A DNA stretch of 64,000 nucleotides from Spinacia oleracea (taxonomy: Eukaryota > Streptophyta > Magnoliopsida > Caryophyllales > Amaranthaceae): NCBI RefSeq assembly GCF_020520425.1, contig NC_079487.1, positions 104,380,141 through 104,444,140 of the forward strand, in the 5' to 3' direction. Shown piece by piece: positions 33,979 through 44,801 of this stretch; the stretch's first letter is position 1; each line of letters opens with the position of its first letter. The position numbers and the translations under genes were made by a program. The notes beneath the pieces are model-generated. The model saw only the letters and a list, made by a program, of their open reading frames with translations, did not search any database and was not told the DNA's origin.

Positions 33979-35508
33979 TTCTTCTGTGAAAAGTTTGGTG
34001 AAGTATGATACAAAGTGGTTTTTAACCAAATCTTTTTCATGTATCCATAGCCCATCATCACCTTTTACAGCTACTACTTTGTTTTTCCATCGACGTATTA
34101 TAGTGCTTAATTGGAAAAAACTGGTGTTGCGATCACCATTTTTAATCCAATCTATTCGAGCTTTTTGGTACCACAGAAGCTCTTCCCTTTCTAGTATGTC
34201 ATCCAGTTCACGACGGAGCCTGCTTTCCAACTTGAGAATACCTCTATCATGCTGCGTTGATAAGATAGCTTGTATTCCAGAGATACGAGCCATAATATGT
34301 CTCTTTTGCCTGAAGATATTACCAAATACTTCCCGGTTCCATGTTTGTAATTCTACTGACAGCTTCCCGAGGGCCCTCATCAAGGTTTCGTTCTTGTCCC
34401 ATTTATCGTGGATCAGTTCTTGGAATTTTTCATGAGTGAGCCAAGATGCTTGGAATTTGAAAGGTCTATTCAAGCTCTTCAGTGGGGTAAAACCATTCGG
34501 AGAAACAAGAATGGGGCAATGGTCTGATTGTAATGCAGGCAAGTGTTTAACTTTGGCCTTGTCAAATCGCATACTCCAGTCTCCGTTGCAAAGTGCTCTA
34601 TCTAGTCTTCCACTATGGCGTGTTTCAGGTGTCAGTCCCCTGGCCCAGGTGTGTGCTGCACCCGCAAATTCTACTTCCACCAACTGCATATCATCAATCC
34701 AGTCATTGAACAACCTTGACCTTCTAGTTGTCTCAGAGCATGAACTACTCCTTTCAGAAGGAAACCGTGTGTCATTAAAATCTCCTGCTAGTAGCCAGGG
34801 TTTGTTATGGGTACGAGCAAATTCTTTAAGTTCATCCCATAATTCTTTCCTTTTTGAAGGATCCGGGCTTGCATAGACAGCAGTAAAGTACCACGGTTGA
34901 GCTCCCACCCTAGTTATGTTCATGGTAATGTGTTGATGGTGTTTAAGGATAGGTTCAACCGTGACAAATTCCGGTTTCCAGTAAATCCAGATGCCACCAC
35001 TGAACCCCATTGCATCAACTCTTGTGTGCCCACCATAGCCTATGATTGAGGCAATTTTTTGGGCCTGATTTCCCCCAATGTGTGTTTCAATTAGGGCTAG
35101 AACATTAGGCTTGTGCATTCGGACTACTTCCTTGAGTGCTGAAGTGAAGGCTGTGTTTCCCGCTCCTTGTACGTTCCACACCATACAAGAGATCGGTAAG
35201 TTATCCGGAGCAATATTCGGGATTCTATCTTCCATTAAAACTGGTATTGATGATAAGGAAGTCATATATGCTTGACTGATTAAGCGCATGATACGGTTAA
35301 TCTCAATGGGTAGCATCAAGTTCACCACCAATTCTGGCAGTTCCGGGGCAGACTCCAGCCACGAGTCCATCCTTACCTCCAATACATGAGTCAGGGGGTT
35401 CGCCTGCACCAGGTATAGCTCGTCCGTCGCTTTCCCTACACAGAGAGTCTTCTCTGTTGGAACTGATAATTGGACGATGTGGGGGAGTGGAGGTATCATC
35501 TGAGGCAT
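33974..35508 (-). pseudogene. LINE ORF2, APE-type endonuclease region
   Basis: Exonuclease-endonuclease-phosphatase domain of plant L1 elements: CMVWNVQGAGN (Asn), LALIETHIGG (Glu), WLLAGDFNDTRFPSERSS (Asp/Asn), GRLDRALCN and the C-terminal LQSDHCPILV (Ser-Asp-His). The frame is open from 35508, overlapping ORF1 by about 200 nt, but conservation begins near residue 92, where MEDRIPN (ATG at 35235) is a more plausible start. The frame runs through the endonuclease and linker to FTKLFTEEG, then enters the copia LTR at 33973, so the protein is truncated before the reverse transcriptase. Confidence 0.93.
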
Positions 35509-37201
35509 CTTGGGGTTGGCGAGATTGTGCTTGAATTTCTTTGCTTCGAACAGCTTGAGTTATAGCTTGGGATTGGGCTTGGAATATAATCATATCATTC
35601 TCTTTTCCCTGAGTTGTTGCTTTTATGGTAGGCGTTGAGAGATTTTGGATAGAATTAGGACCAATGTCATTGAGCACATTGAGGAGTCCTTGATTGGAAG
35701 ATTTCCTTTTTTCTTGATATATTTTGTTACCTCCTTTAGGTAATGTGGATTTTTGGCTTTGACAGGAACTTCTTCCTAATTGGAAGGGATTATTATTTTT
35801 CATGAAATTTGGAATATTTTGAGAGGTTGCACCCAAATCAACCGTAGACATATTGACTAATTCGTCAGTCGAATAATTTCCTTCCATATCATCCTTATCT
35901 TTACCCTCAGTTGTATCTTGGTTCGAATTTTCTTGGTTTTCCAGTACCGCAAATCTCGAGCCAATCCCTTCAGTCACGCCTGAAATCACGCCTTTCTTAT
36001 TTACTGCATTATTCTCCTTGCTTTGACCACTTCTGCCGGTAGTCCTGTCATCACTTCCGGTAACTTTTCCGGCTGCATTATTATGTTTTTCCGTTCTTGG
36101 GGTCCTTTTTCGAACAGGTTTCTTGACCAACATCCAAGAGCCAAAATCCTCCAGTTCTTCCGGGTTATTTTTCTTTGGTTGTTCAGAGATTCTTGTTTCA
36201 ATCAACCGGGTGTGAATATCTTCCATGGCAGCCTGATTTTCAATGTGCAAGGTTGGGCAGTTTTCCTCATTATGTCCCATGATCCCACATTTAAAGCATA
36301 TCATCTTAATCCCCTCATATTGCACTCTCCATACCTTCCCTTTCAACCAGAATTTAGAGAGTAGAGGCTTAGTGAGGTCAATTTCAACACCCAGTCTTGT
36401 GAACTGTCCTATGTCAGCTTGGGCAGTTGATTTATCAACTCGCAATACCTTTCCAATCTTAGAACCAATTTTATGGAGGAAGTTGATGTCAAAGTACTCT
36501 ACCGAGAGATTGAGTATTCTCACCCAAGCAGTAAGTATTTTTAGGGGAGCATCATCTGGAACAAAGTTCGGCACCCACTTACGAATTGTTAGGTAGCAGT
36601 CGTCTAACATCCATGGGCCCTGCGTGATTACAAAGTTGTAATCTGCTTCACTAGTGAACCTTGCAATAAAATATCTGCACCCTATGTCAGTTAGGGAAAG
36701 CTCTCCCTTAATGCTCCATTTCTTTTTAAGTCTGCTCATAAGTCCCATATAACCTAATTTGCCATCAAACATCTTGATGATTAGGGAGTTTTTCCATGGG
36801 CGGCGCATACGTCTCTTTTCCTCTTTTGATAACAGTATAACCGGGCAGCGCTCATCATGTATGTAATCCTCTGGTCCAACATCATCATCAGATACATCAT
36901 CATCCTCATCTGGGTATGGTATTTGAGACTCACCATGGGGTTGTTGTGGGCCTCGTACCATGTCTCTGAATGATAGCTGGTGAGATTGGGTATTCGTAGT
37001 GGTATTACCATTACCTTGTTGGTCCCCTAGATTGTGATTTGTAGGTTGATTTTCTGCCTCCTCCATATTTTCATCTCGGTTGATGTTTCTATCAAAGATT
37101 AGGTGGGTAATTTTGCGTTTATGCTTTTTGTTTGAGCGATGAATCAGATCTTTTTCTTGGGGTGATTTTGGTGCTCCTGCGGGGGTTTCCCTTGAGAGCA
37201 T
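35303..37201 (-). CDS. LINE ORF1, DUF4283-type RNA-binding protein with CCHC knuckle
   Basis: 632 codons on the minus strand. The N-terminal part is basic and polar (HRSNKKHKRKITH), then an acidic linker. Residues of about 130-270 match the DUF4283 pattern of plant L1 ORF1 proteins: WKNSLIIKMFDGKLGYMGLM, TQGPWMLDDCYLTIRKWVPN, TAWVRILNLSVEYFD. A zinc knuckle CFKCGIMGHNEENC follows. The C-terminal half is low-complexity and Gln/Asn/Ser-rich. It is expected to coat LINE RNA as a chaperone in the ribonucleoprotein. The frame is intact. Its start lies 347 bp from the GOST start codon, divergently oriented. Confidence 0.9.
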   Translation of the reverse strand: MLSRETPAGAPKSPQEKDLIHRSNKKHKRKITHLIFDRNINRDENMEEAENQPTNHNLGDQQGNGNTTTNTQSHQLSFRDMVRGPQQPHGESQIPYPDEDDDVSDDDVGPEDYIHDERCPVILLSKEEKRRMRRPWKNSLIIKMFDGKLGYMGLMSRLKKKWSIKGELSLTDIGCRYFIARFTSEADYNFVITQGPWMLDDCYLTIRKWVPNFVPDDAPLKILTAWVRILNLSVEYFDINFLHKIGSKIGKVLRVDKSTAQADIGQFTRLGVEIDLTKPLLSKFWLKGKVWRVQYEGIKMICFKCGIMGHNEENCPTLHIENQAAMEDIHTRLIETRISEQPKKNNPEELEDFGSWMLVKKPVRKRTPRTEKHNNAAGKVTGSDDRTTGRSGQSKENNAVNKKGVISGVTEGIGSRFAVLENQENSNQDTTEGKDKDDMEGNYSTDELVNMSTVDLGATSQNIPNFMKNNNPFQLGRSSCQSQKSTLPKGGNKIYQEKRKSSNQGLLNVLNDIGPNSIQNLSTPTIKATTQGKENDMIIFQAQSQAITQAVRSKEIQAQSRQPQDASDDTSTPPHRPIISSNREDSLCRESDGRAIPGAGEPPDSCIGGKDGLVAGVCPGTARIGGELDATH

Positions 37202-37231
37202 ATTGCTTGAATATTTTTAATATCTCAAATT

Positions 37232-37243
37232 TTGGGTGAATAG
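37232..37243. repeat. LINE target-site duplication, right copy
   Basis: ttgggtgaatag, identical to 20610-20621. Confidence 0.9.
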
Positions 37244-37547
37244 TAATAGAAGTCCAAATGCCTCAAGGCTTTATAAGTGTTAGGATATTGTTGACCAAAT
37301 TGCTACTCATTAACCTTTGCTTAGATCTAACTCTTGGCTTAACCAACTTGAACAAAAAGAACACAAAAAAAGGTTGGACAAACCAACCGACGCCGGCTTC
37401 ATTTCCACTCTCACTGAGAGAAACCTCGAGACTCCCGAAGAGAGAGAAAGAGAAAGAGAGAGAGAAAGATAAAGAGAAAGAGGTGATCTTACCAGATTTG
37501 CATCTGTACCATCCCCACCACCGATCGCCGCCTTCACAGCCACCGCG
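37244..37547 (+). promoter_or_regulatory. GOST gene proximal promoter and 5' leader
   Basis: Only about 300 bp remain between the LINE and the start codon. It contains a GA-rich tract (about 37438-37485, gagagaaagagaaag type) common in plant 5' leaders, followed by a C-rich stretch before GCGATGGC. No certain TATA box. Confidence 0.5.
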
Positions 37548-38864
37548 ATGGCTCATCCCCACCACCTCCTCACTCTGTCCCTCCTCATCCTCTCCCTCCT
37601 GATCCCCCACTCCACCGCCGAGATCAAAACCCTGAAAATCCAGACCGACTCCCGTCCCATGATCCTCTTCGAGAAATTCGGGTTCACTCACACGGGCCGT
37701 GTCACCGTCGCCGTCTCCTCCGTCTCGGTAACCTCCAATCTCTCTCCCCCCGACCCTTCCCGCCTCGGCTTCTTCCTCCTCTCGGAAGAATCCCTCCTCC
37801 AAGTCCTTCTCGAGATCCAACAAGACCAGCGTTTCTGCGTCCTCGATTCGCAGTACACCACCCATCTCTTCACTTTCCGGGATCTTTCTCCACCGCCCGC
37901 GTCGTCGTTCAATCAATCGTATCCCGTCAGTATTCCCAATGAATACAGCCTTTTCTTCGCCAATTGCAACCCCGAAAGCTCGGTTACGATGACCGTGCGC
38001 ACCGAGATGTTCAATGTCGAATTCAATGGCGTCAAAGACTATTTACCGGCAGGTCAAACTCAATTACCCTCATTGTATTTCCTGTTTTCAATTATTTATT
38101 TGGTGTTTTTGGGTTACTGGGTGTTTGCCTGTTTGAAGAATAAGAAATCTGTGCATAGAATTCATCTTTTGATGGCTGGGCTTTTGGTTATGAAAGCATT
38201 GAATTTGATCTGTGCTGCTGAGGATAAACATTATGTTAAGGCTACCGGATCGCCCCACGGGTGGGATGTGTTGTTTTACTTTTTCCAGTTTATGAGGGTT
38301 GTTCTGTTGTTTACTGTGATTGTGTTGGTTGGTACTGGGTGGTCGTTTTTGAAGCCCTTCTTGCAAGAGAAGGAGAAGAAGGTGCTTATGATTGTGATCC
38401 CACTTCAGGTTTTAGCTAATATCGCATCCATTGTTATTGGTGAAACCGGACCCTTTATTAAGGATTGGGTTACTTGGAATCAGGTGTTTTTGTTGGTTGA
38501 TATTATTTGCTGTTGTGCTATTATCTTCCCCATTGTGTGGTCGATTCGATCTTTGAGGGAGACATCGAAGACAGATGGGAAGGCTGCTAGGAACTTAGCT
38601 AAGTTGACCCTCTTTAGGCAATTCTACATTGTTGTTATTGGGTACTTGTATTTCACTAGGATTGTCGTGTTTGCGCTGAAAACTATCTCAGCGTATAAGT
38701 ATCAGTGGGTGAGCAGTGCCGCTGAGGAGATTGCTAGTCTCGTGTTCTATGTGATCATGTTTTACATGTTTAGGCCTGTTGAGAGGAACGAGTATTTTGC
38801 CCTTGATGATGATGAAGAAGAAGCTGCAGAGATGGCTCTTCGAGATGAAGAATTTGAGCTTTAG
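37548..38864 (+). CDS. GOST family seven-transmembrane protein (GPR107/108-like; plant CAND6/CAND7-type)
   Basis: Intronless, 438 residues. Signal peptide about 1-24 (hydrophobic LLTLSLLILSLLIP, cut near HSTA). A luminal domain (25-170) with LSPPDPSRLGFFLLSEES and FANCNPES precedes seven membrane helices, beginning LYFLFSIIYLVFLGYWVFAC and ending VFYVIMFYMF. Family hallmarks include HRIHLLMAGLLVMKALNL, GWDVLFYFFQFMRVVLLF, FRPVERNEYF, and an acidic cytosolic tail (DDDEEEAAEMALRDEEFEL). Animal relatives sit in Golgi and endosomal membranes and act in trafficking; Arabidopsis homologues were listed as candidate GPCRs, without proven G-protein coupling. The start codon fits the signal peptide. 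The promoter has been cut off from its original upstream DNA by the LINE and copia nest. Confidence 0.95.
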   Translation: MAHPHHLLTLSLLILSLLIPHSTAEIKTLKIQTDSRPMILFEKFGFTHTGRVTVAVSSVSVTSNLSPPDPSRLGFFLLSEESLLQVLLEIQQDQRFCVLDSQYTTHLFTFRDLSPPPASSFNQSYPVSIPNEYSLFFANCNPESSVTMTVRTEMFNVEFNGVKDYLPAGQTQLPSLYFLFSIIYLVFLGYWVFACLKNKKSVHRIHLLMAGLLVMKALNLICAAEDKHYVKATGSPHGWDVLFYFFQFMRVVLLFTVIVLVGTGWSFLKPFLQEKEKKVLMIVIPLQVLANIASIVIGETGPFIKDWVTWNQVFLLVDIICCCAIIFPIVWSIRSLRETSKTDGKAARNLAKLTLFRQFYIVVIGYLYFTRIVVFALKTISAYKYQWVSSAAEEIASLVFYVIMFYMFRPVERNEYFALDDDEEEAAEMALRDEEFEL

Positions 38865-41864
38865 AAATGTCAACAAAATTCATGATTGGATGCCTTTTTT
38901 TGAGACTTTAATGATGCGGCTTGAGAACTTGCTAACTGCTCTGATGTTTTGCGCTCGAAACTGCTTAAACAGGTCTGCAGTTGCCTCTCCATTTATGCTG
39001 CCTTGTTTTTTTTTTTCAGAATTTAAATCTGAGTAGTTGTTGTAATTCTCCTTGAACACAATTTTATGTTGCCTTGTTATATTAGTACATTTTTATACAT
39101 TTTATACTTAACAGGCCAAATGTTAAAAATAATTCGTGCTCTATGATGCAATATAGCGTAAGTATTATTTTTTCTTGTATTACTTGGTTACCCTTCTCTT
39201 TTCTGCATCTTGTCTCGCTGTTATTGGTAGTGCTTCAATTATTTGTTTTTTTCTATGTCCTTGTGTATTTAAGCTTTACTGTTATAGGGTTAATCCAAAG
39301 ATTACCTTTTACATTGGCTTGAAAGTTAACAAGATCCTGTTTTTTGGTTATTTCGAGTTGGGACAGTTAGTTTGGTTTGTTATGACAGTGAAAGAGAAAT
39401 GAGATCATGTTCCTGTGTTTTTAGAATGACCTGGTATCTTGTTCCTTAGGTCTACTCTCTCCTTTTCTCTATTGATAATACGTCTTCGATTTGGATTGCC
39501 TACAGGCTGAAGCCAATTGTCATACAAAACTGCAGTTCCCTAAAATTATCAAGTATCCAAAATTTGGAGCTTTCAACTGCTTAGTTTCACCAAGTTGCTC
39601 ACCGGCATTATTCTGTTCCGATCTATTTTTTTCTTCATCTTTAGAAAGTCATATTCTTTAGTAGTGTTTAAGCTTTTTCTGTGAAAATTGAGCTTAAAGT
39701 TCCGTTTCCTGATTCGGAGTTGGTGATGTATGTACATCATTGAGGCAATTCCTAGGAACTGATATGGAGTGTCTGTACTCTCAACTCTGGTTATAATACA
39801 TATTCTGATATCAGTGCTTGTCAGCAAATGGGTGATTAGAATATATTCCTTATATAGTGATTAGTGATTAGTGATTAGTGACTGGGATGAGTGAATTTCT
39901 CTATAATGCCCATTTAAGATTGGATTTTGATAACCTATTTTGTGAAACCCGTCGTCGCTTGTCAGTCAAATAGGCTCCTGTAGAGTAGCTTGGAACCATA
40001 TCAGATTCAAGTACTATTTCAATGTTTCTCAGACTTGTGCACCCAGAAATGCTTCCAATTGGTTGTTAGATTTGACCGAATGTTCTTGTTGGTTCTGTAT
40101 CTAGAATTTCAGGGTCGAATTCAACCATCTTATAGTCATATCTTCTGTGGGAAAAAAATTTATTATACAACCGATTGTACTGTACATTAGCTGATATCTC
40201 AGCCACCACTACAAGTGAAAGTCACATATATGAGTAGGTTGTTCGATATATCTGCATCCCATCTCCCTCTTGTGGTGGCTTTGGTGGTGGACTGGTGTCT
40301 GGTTTCTTCAAGTAGATCTACCACTATCTACTGGATTCTATTGGAGGCCACTGTTATGGGGTCACTAGTAGAGTAGTAGTGTAGCTGTTTTAGGGGTGGG
40401 TGGAGGAAGTTGTTTGCTGTAGGTTTTTTCTACCAGAATTGCTGAAATTTGGAATCTGTAGGCACTGACAACATGTTAAAAACCATAGCAAAATTGTTCT
40501 TTGGTCTGCTCATCTTTGTTTAAGATTTTCATCTTGTTTTGGGGTTGGGATTTGTGTTATGAATCTGATGAGTTTAGATCAAGAATAAATTTCTGGAAAG
40601 CCTTAATTTATAGGAAAGTCGAAAACATAAGTTTTCAGACTGCATTCATGCGTCGTTGCTGATTTTCAATCCACCAGGAACTTATCCCTTATCCCTATTG
40701 TTATTCTGTTCTGAGTTCAACTAGTTCGTGGTAACCATTTCAGGCTTCCAAGTTCAAACCAATAAATATTTTGTTTCCCTGCATTTGAGAGAGATAAGGG
40801 AACATGGCTCACGCGACCTCAGGAATTCAGACAGCCTGCCACCTAGACTTGTCAAACGGGTCGGTCGGGTTAAGTTATAAAAAATTTACAGGTTAATTAG
40901 GGTAGGTCATTTTCGGGTTCAGGTTTAAAAATGTTTGTTCAAGACCCAGGTTCGGATCGATTCAACCGATTGAGAGATTTTAAAACGCGCGTTATATTTT
41001 TATTAATTTGGGTAATAAATATAAAAAAATACTTCGTATATGCATAAATTAACAAATTTTTATTCACAAGTTTATATATAGTTAAATTTAACCATAATAT
41101 TGGCGTATAATTCCAATTAAAATCATACTCCATATTACATCCAACAATAATAACAACTACGTGTTTATTGTGCTTAAAATTCTTATGTTCTCATTTTTTA
41201 CTAGAAATACAAAAATATTTAATCGGTTGGGTTAAAAAGGGGTTTAATTAGATACATCCGTGATCTCGTTGCTTTCTTCAACCATATCAATGATACCATA
41301 ACTTACGAAATCGATGGTGTTTTTTCTGTTTTTTTTAATTACTGTTAGATATTGTGAAACTCGTTGGATTGAAGTGTTTTTCATTGACCAAACATATAGG
41401 GATTACAATCATGAGTCCTAATTGGATTAGATAAACTAATATGACTAAAAGTCTAATGTATAACAAATATCCTAAGAGAATTCTATATCTATCGATTAAT
41501 ACGTAGTAGATCATTGAAAAGATAAGTGTTGTAGAGTACTCTGTACCCTATTAATTTGTAATACGAAAATATTTCGCAAAACAAAGTCCATACGGATTTT
41601 TTCTTGTTTTGAAAGAAATACAAATTGTTATTTTTTATTTTTCTTTAGGCAAAGATCGAAGATTGTAATTTTGTTGGTTGATTGATTTGATTTGATTTGT
41701 CTCAACTTCTTTTTAGTTCTCGAGTCAAGTAGGTTTTTTTTATTTTATATTTTCGCCTTCTTTCAAACTACAAATTCCGGTATTGCTTAGTCCTAAGTTT
41801 TTTTTTTGATTTCTTTGACATCGGCTTTCTACTTGTAAAGTTGTGGTATCTCCTCTTGGAAATT
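38865..41864. other. GOST 3' flank and spacer
   Basis: The first few hundred bases are probably 3' untranslated region. A small tandem repeat of gtgatta units lies at about 39857-39882. At 40855-40980 an imperfect stretch (ggtcgggttaag...gggttcaggttt) resembles one arm of the gggttgggtc-type hAT MITE found at 47090-49238. No other gene is seen. Confidence 0.5.
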
Positions 41865-42260
41865 ATGGAGAAGACAAGTAATTACAAACGTGGTCGCGGT
41901 AGACCTCCAAAAATTCCTCCCATCCAAAGTGATCGGAATGTTGTTAGCATATCACAATTAATACCAAAGAGAAAAAGGTCTAACATTTCCGTGCTTGGAG
42001 AAAAAAGACGAGCCAATCCAAAGTATATAAAGAAAGATGAGAAGTCGAGTAAAGTTGAAACGACAATATCAACTTCAAAATCCAATGATAAACTCCATGA
42101 GAGAAGTGAACAAGTGTTGGGCGAACAAAGACTTATTAAAGAATCGGTTAATCTGTTAGCACCAATTTTCCTACCGTGGATACCAGGACCAATTCCGAAT
42201 TTAGACAGTTTGATCGCGGAGACGAATTTGTTTGATATCTTTAGTGATGATATACCCTAA
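41865..42260 (+). CDS. Small AT-hook protein, hypothetical
   Basis: A 131-codon frame from ATG 41865 (MEKTSNYKRGRGRPPKIPP) to TAA. Residues 9-15 (RGRGRPP) are a classical AT-hook for the minor groove of AT-rich DNA. The next part is basic (KRKRSNISVLGEKRRANPK), giving likely nuclear localisation. The C-terminus is hydrophobic and acidic (LLAPIFLPWIPGPIPNLDSL, LFDIFSDDIP), possibly a short interaction motif. An in-frame TTG at 41841 upstream is not needed. No family beyond the AT-hook is recognised. It could be an orphan gene, an exon of a larger gene, or a transposon remnant. The ORF is longer than chance would usually give in such A+T-rich DNA. Confidence 0.5.
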   Translation: MEKTSNYKRGRGRPPKIPPIQSDRNVVSISQLIPKRKRSNISVLGEKRRANPKYIKKDEKSSKVETTISTSKSNDKLHERSEQVLGEQRLIKESVNLLAPIFLPWIPGPIPNLDSLIAETNLFDIFSDDIP

Positions 42261-44005
42261 TTTTAAACTTTTGTGTATTTACTTGTTATATTTAATACAG
42301 AGTAATTAATCTGCAAGATTTGCATTAAATTTGCTAGTACGAGTCACTAGACATTACAATTATATCGTTGATAAACAATTATATCTAGTGAATCTCTTGT
42401 TCATATCCAATACAAATTACTACCTACGTTTCTAAAATACTTCGTAATTTTTAATTTGCCTTTGTACATATTTTGATACGTATTATATTGAAGAAAAAAA
42501 ATATATAAAATCAATCATATGGAATAAAACAAGGTTCAAAATGTGTATTTTTTCTTACTCTGCATTACACTATTTATCAAAAAGTGATGCGTTTCTTTTG
42601 CACATTTTTTAGAAACAGAGTTAATATTATAATACTCGTACCAATTTACCATAAAGAACTAGTCAAAAAGATGAAGCTCCCTCCAACTTTCGTACAAGAC
42701 ACCCCATCTCTTAAATTATTCCACAGTTGATCAACATCCCATATCTACCCTTTTGCCTATCCTTGGCAAATATTTGATTTAATATTTACCCATTTTGTCA
42801 AGCCAATTATTTCGTTTTTAAAAATATAATCAACTTGTAGAAAGGGATTTACGTAATGAATACTTATTACTTAACGCGGACACAAGAATACAAGATTAAC
42901 AAGTTTTTTTTTTTGATAAAAAATTAACAAGTTTAAGTAATTGTTAAACCAAGATTATAGATCCAGTGAAAGCAATTGTTATCTAGAACACATGACTATT
43001 CTTTAGTAGATCCAACGGAAACAATTGATACCTAGATAACAAGACAAATTTATTAATTACTTCGTATTTAATTTTATTTTTAGATTAGAACTTTTTCAAG
43101 AAATATATAAATTCTTGTAAAAGACCTTCTGACATAAGACCACATGTTTTGTCGCTAAGTTTTTTGACATATTTTCGTACTATTAAGCATGATCTAATCG
43201 TTAAGTAAGTGTTAGATGGTCTGATATAAAATTAACTGCTTGAAATAAGCATCCCACTCATATAATAAAGATTTATACTTCCTTAGTTCCTGAAAATTAT
43301 TCGTTAATTTCCATTTTACGTTGGTGATGAGATTGTTTCTACTTTCAAAATCTTTTATTTGAACGTTGCTCACCTTTTGGGGGTTCATAGCCTGCTTAAT
43401 GAGTTATTTTTAACGACTCTTTGTACTTGTGAGAAGGTCACAGGTCGTTCGCAACCAACTTGTGATATTACTTCTCTTTCGTTCTTTTCTCTGATTTTTA
43501 AAGGATTCTCTCGGTGTTTACCAAAAACGTTGCAATTCAATCTTCGATAAGGAAATCAACAACAAAAATGGCTTTGGCATGTTCCTCTATAAGGCGTTGT
43601 AAACAGAGTCTAGACAACAACAAATGGTCGGCAAACGAAGAACGTGCTATCCCTTCGTCTTTTACGCTTGTTATTAGTTTATGATGTAATTTATGTAAGG
43701 GGCTCTAAGGGCCCTAATTGTTCATTTTGTTTAGATTGTACTTGTAATGTGCAAAATTTATTTAATTATGTAAATTAAGCCTATGTCAAAAAAAGAAGTT
43801 ATTTCCATTTCCCTTGGTCATATTTACCAATATATATTTTTTGTCGTTAATATTTCTAATCAAATATTAGTAAAAATTATAATATTTTGATAATGTTAAA
43901 GTACTCATTGAAAGTAAATTAAAAAAGACCTCGAGTGACCATGATTTTTCTTATGTATTATATGAATTTAGAAGATGAACTTTATGAAACAGAGGGAGTA
44001 AAATA
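42261..44005. other. A+T-rich spacer
   Basis: No confident gene. Around 43560-43800 a stretch ending gtaaattaagcctatgtc plus aaaaaaa resembles the 3' tail of an old LINE, but no coding sequence or target duplication was found. Confidence 0.4.
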
Positions 44006-44264
44006 CTTCCTCCGTCTTTTAATACTCGCAACGTTTGTACTTTTGCCACTATTCATATAATCTACTTTGACCATTGGTAGTGTTTTTTGTATAAGATAAA
44101 ACATAGTCATGTGGGATCTTGTTAGATTCGTCTCAATGTGTATTTTCAAAATATGAACTTTTTATAATTTTTGCATAAAGAGAATTTAAAATATAAATGA
44201 TCAAAGTTGTGCATTGGCATGTATGAAACTAACAAACGTTGCGAGTATTAAAAGACGGAGGAAG
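44006..44264. mobile_element. Stowaway MITE
   Basis: 259 bp with perfect 33-bp terminal inverted repeats (cttcctccgtcttttaat...gcaacgtttgt and its complement) and TA on both sides (44004-44005, 44265-44266), the Tc1/mariner-type target duplication. It lies about 540 bp upstream of the ABCG start codon. Confidence 0.95.
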
Positions 44265-44801
44265 TAATATGTAACGAAAAGAGTACTTTGGTTCTACGCG
44301 AGTGTGAACACACCCGGACAGTCACATGAGGAACTCGAAAGAAGCAGCGCGCAACAGGGCTGGCGAGTGGGCATGCAGTGGTGCGATGCGTATAATAAGT
44401 TAACCTTTGATAATTTGTTTTAATGATGCCGTTAAAAACATTCACTGCCCGTGAACTTCATTGGAACAACACCATTACATTAAAATTGGTTTATCATTAT
44501 TAATTAAATATTAGAATTCAACTGAAATCAGTTGCAACGCCTCTTTACCTACTAATCCAAGTTTATGTCAAGTTAGTTCTTAATTTGCTACACCAACACA
44601 ACTATAAAACAACCAACCCAAACATGCTTCTAACACACAACCCCTCTATATTTATATATAAACTTCCTACATTAAGGCATAACACCACTATTATAACCCC
44701 CACAATTAGGCCAATTTCGCCTTCGAAAACCCGAGTTTAGTTAGCTTTCCATCGATGAATTGAGCACCAGAAAAGATATCTACAGTGAGGTAGTTTTTGC
44801 A
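44265..44801 (+). promoter_or_regulatory. ABCG promoter and leader
   Basis: A TATA-like sequence tatataaac at about 44655-44663 sits about 140 bp upstream of the ATG, a plausible core promoter. Nothing else is recognised. Confidence 0.5.

Larger units (their letters stand above)
20622..37231 (-). mobile_element. Full-length plant L1-type LINE, interrupted by a copia element
   Basis: Minus-strand non-LTR retrotransposon: ORF1 (nucleic-acid-binding), then ORF2 with APE-type endonuclease, reverse transcriptase, zinc-binding zf-RVT-like segment and RNase H. It ends in a 15-nt poly(A) (poly T at 20622-20636 on the plus strand). A perfect 12-bp target duplication (ttgggtgaatag) flanks it. Removing the nested copia element and its duplicated 5 bp leaves about 6.24 kb, a normal full length. 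Two frameshifts and the copia insertion inactivate ORF2. The 5' end lies about 316 bp upstream of the GOST start codon. Confidence 0.93.
20217..37250 (-). mobile_element. Short Helitron (about 0.4 kb) split by the LINE
   Basis: Left end, minus strand: a hairpin of the form CGTGCGC...GCACACG (one G-T pair) followed by GTCTAACAACTAG and T, a Helitron 3' terminus at 20217. The probable 5' end is minus-strand TCTATTACTATTCACCCAA, formed by 37250-37244 plus the sequence left of the LINE; it matches the usual TCTMTAYTA start. Without the LINE the element would be only about 414 bp. The base before TC is T where A is usual, so the right edge is uncertain. Confidence 0.35.

Noticed and set aside
43359..43800. 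Possible SINE or LINE 3' tail
   Set aside because: The A-rich end and the phrase before it are suggestive, but no target duplication, Pol III boxes or coding sequence could be established.
44760..44801. Upstream 14-residue extension of the ABCG protein
   Set aside because: Begins at TTG and has no conserved sequence; ATG at 44802 is preferred.
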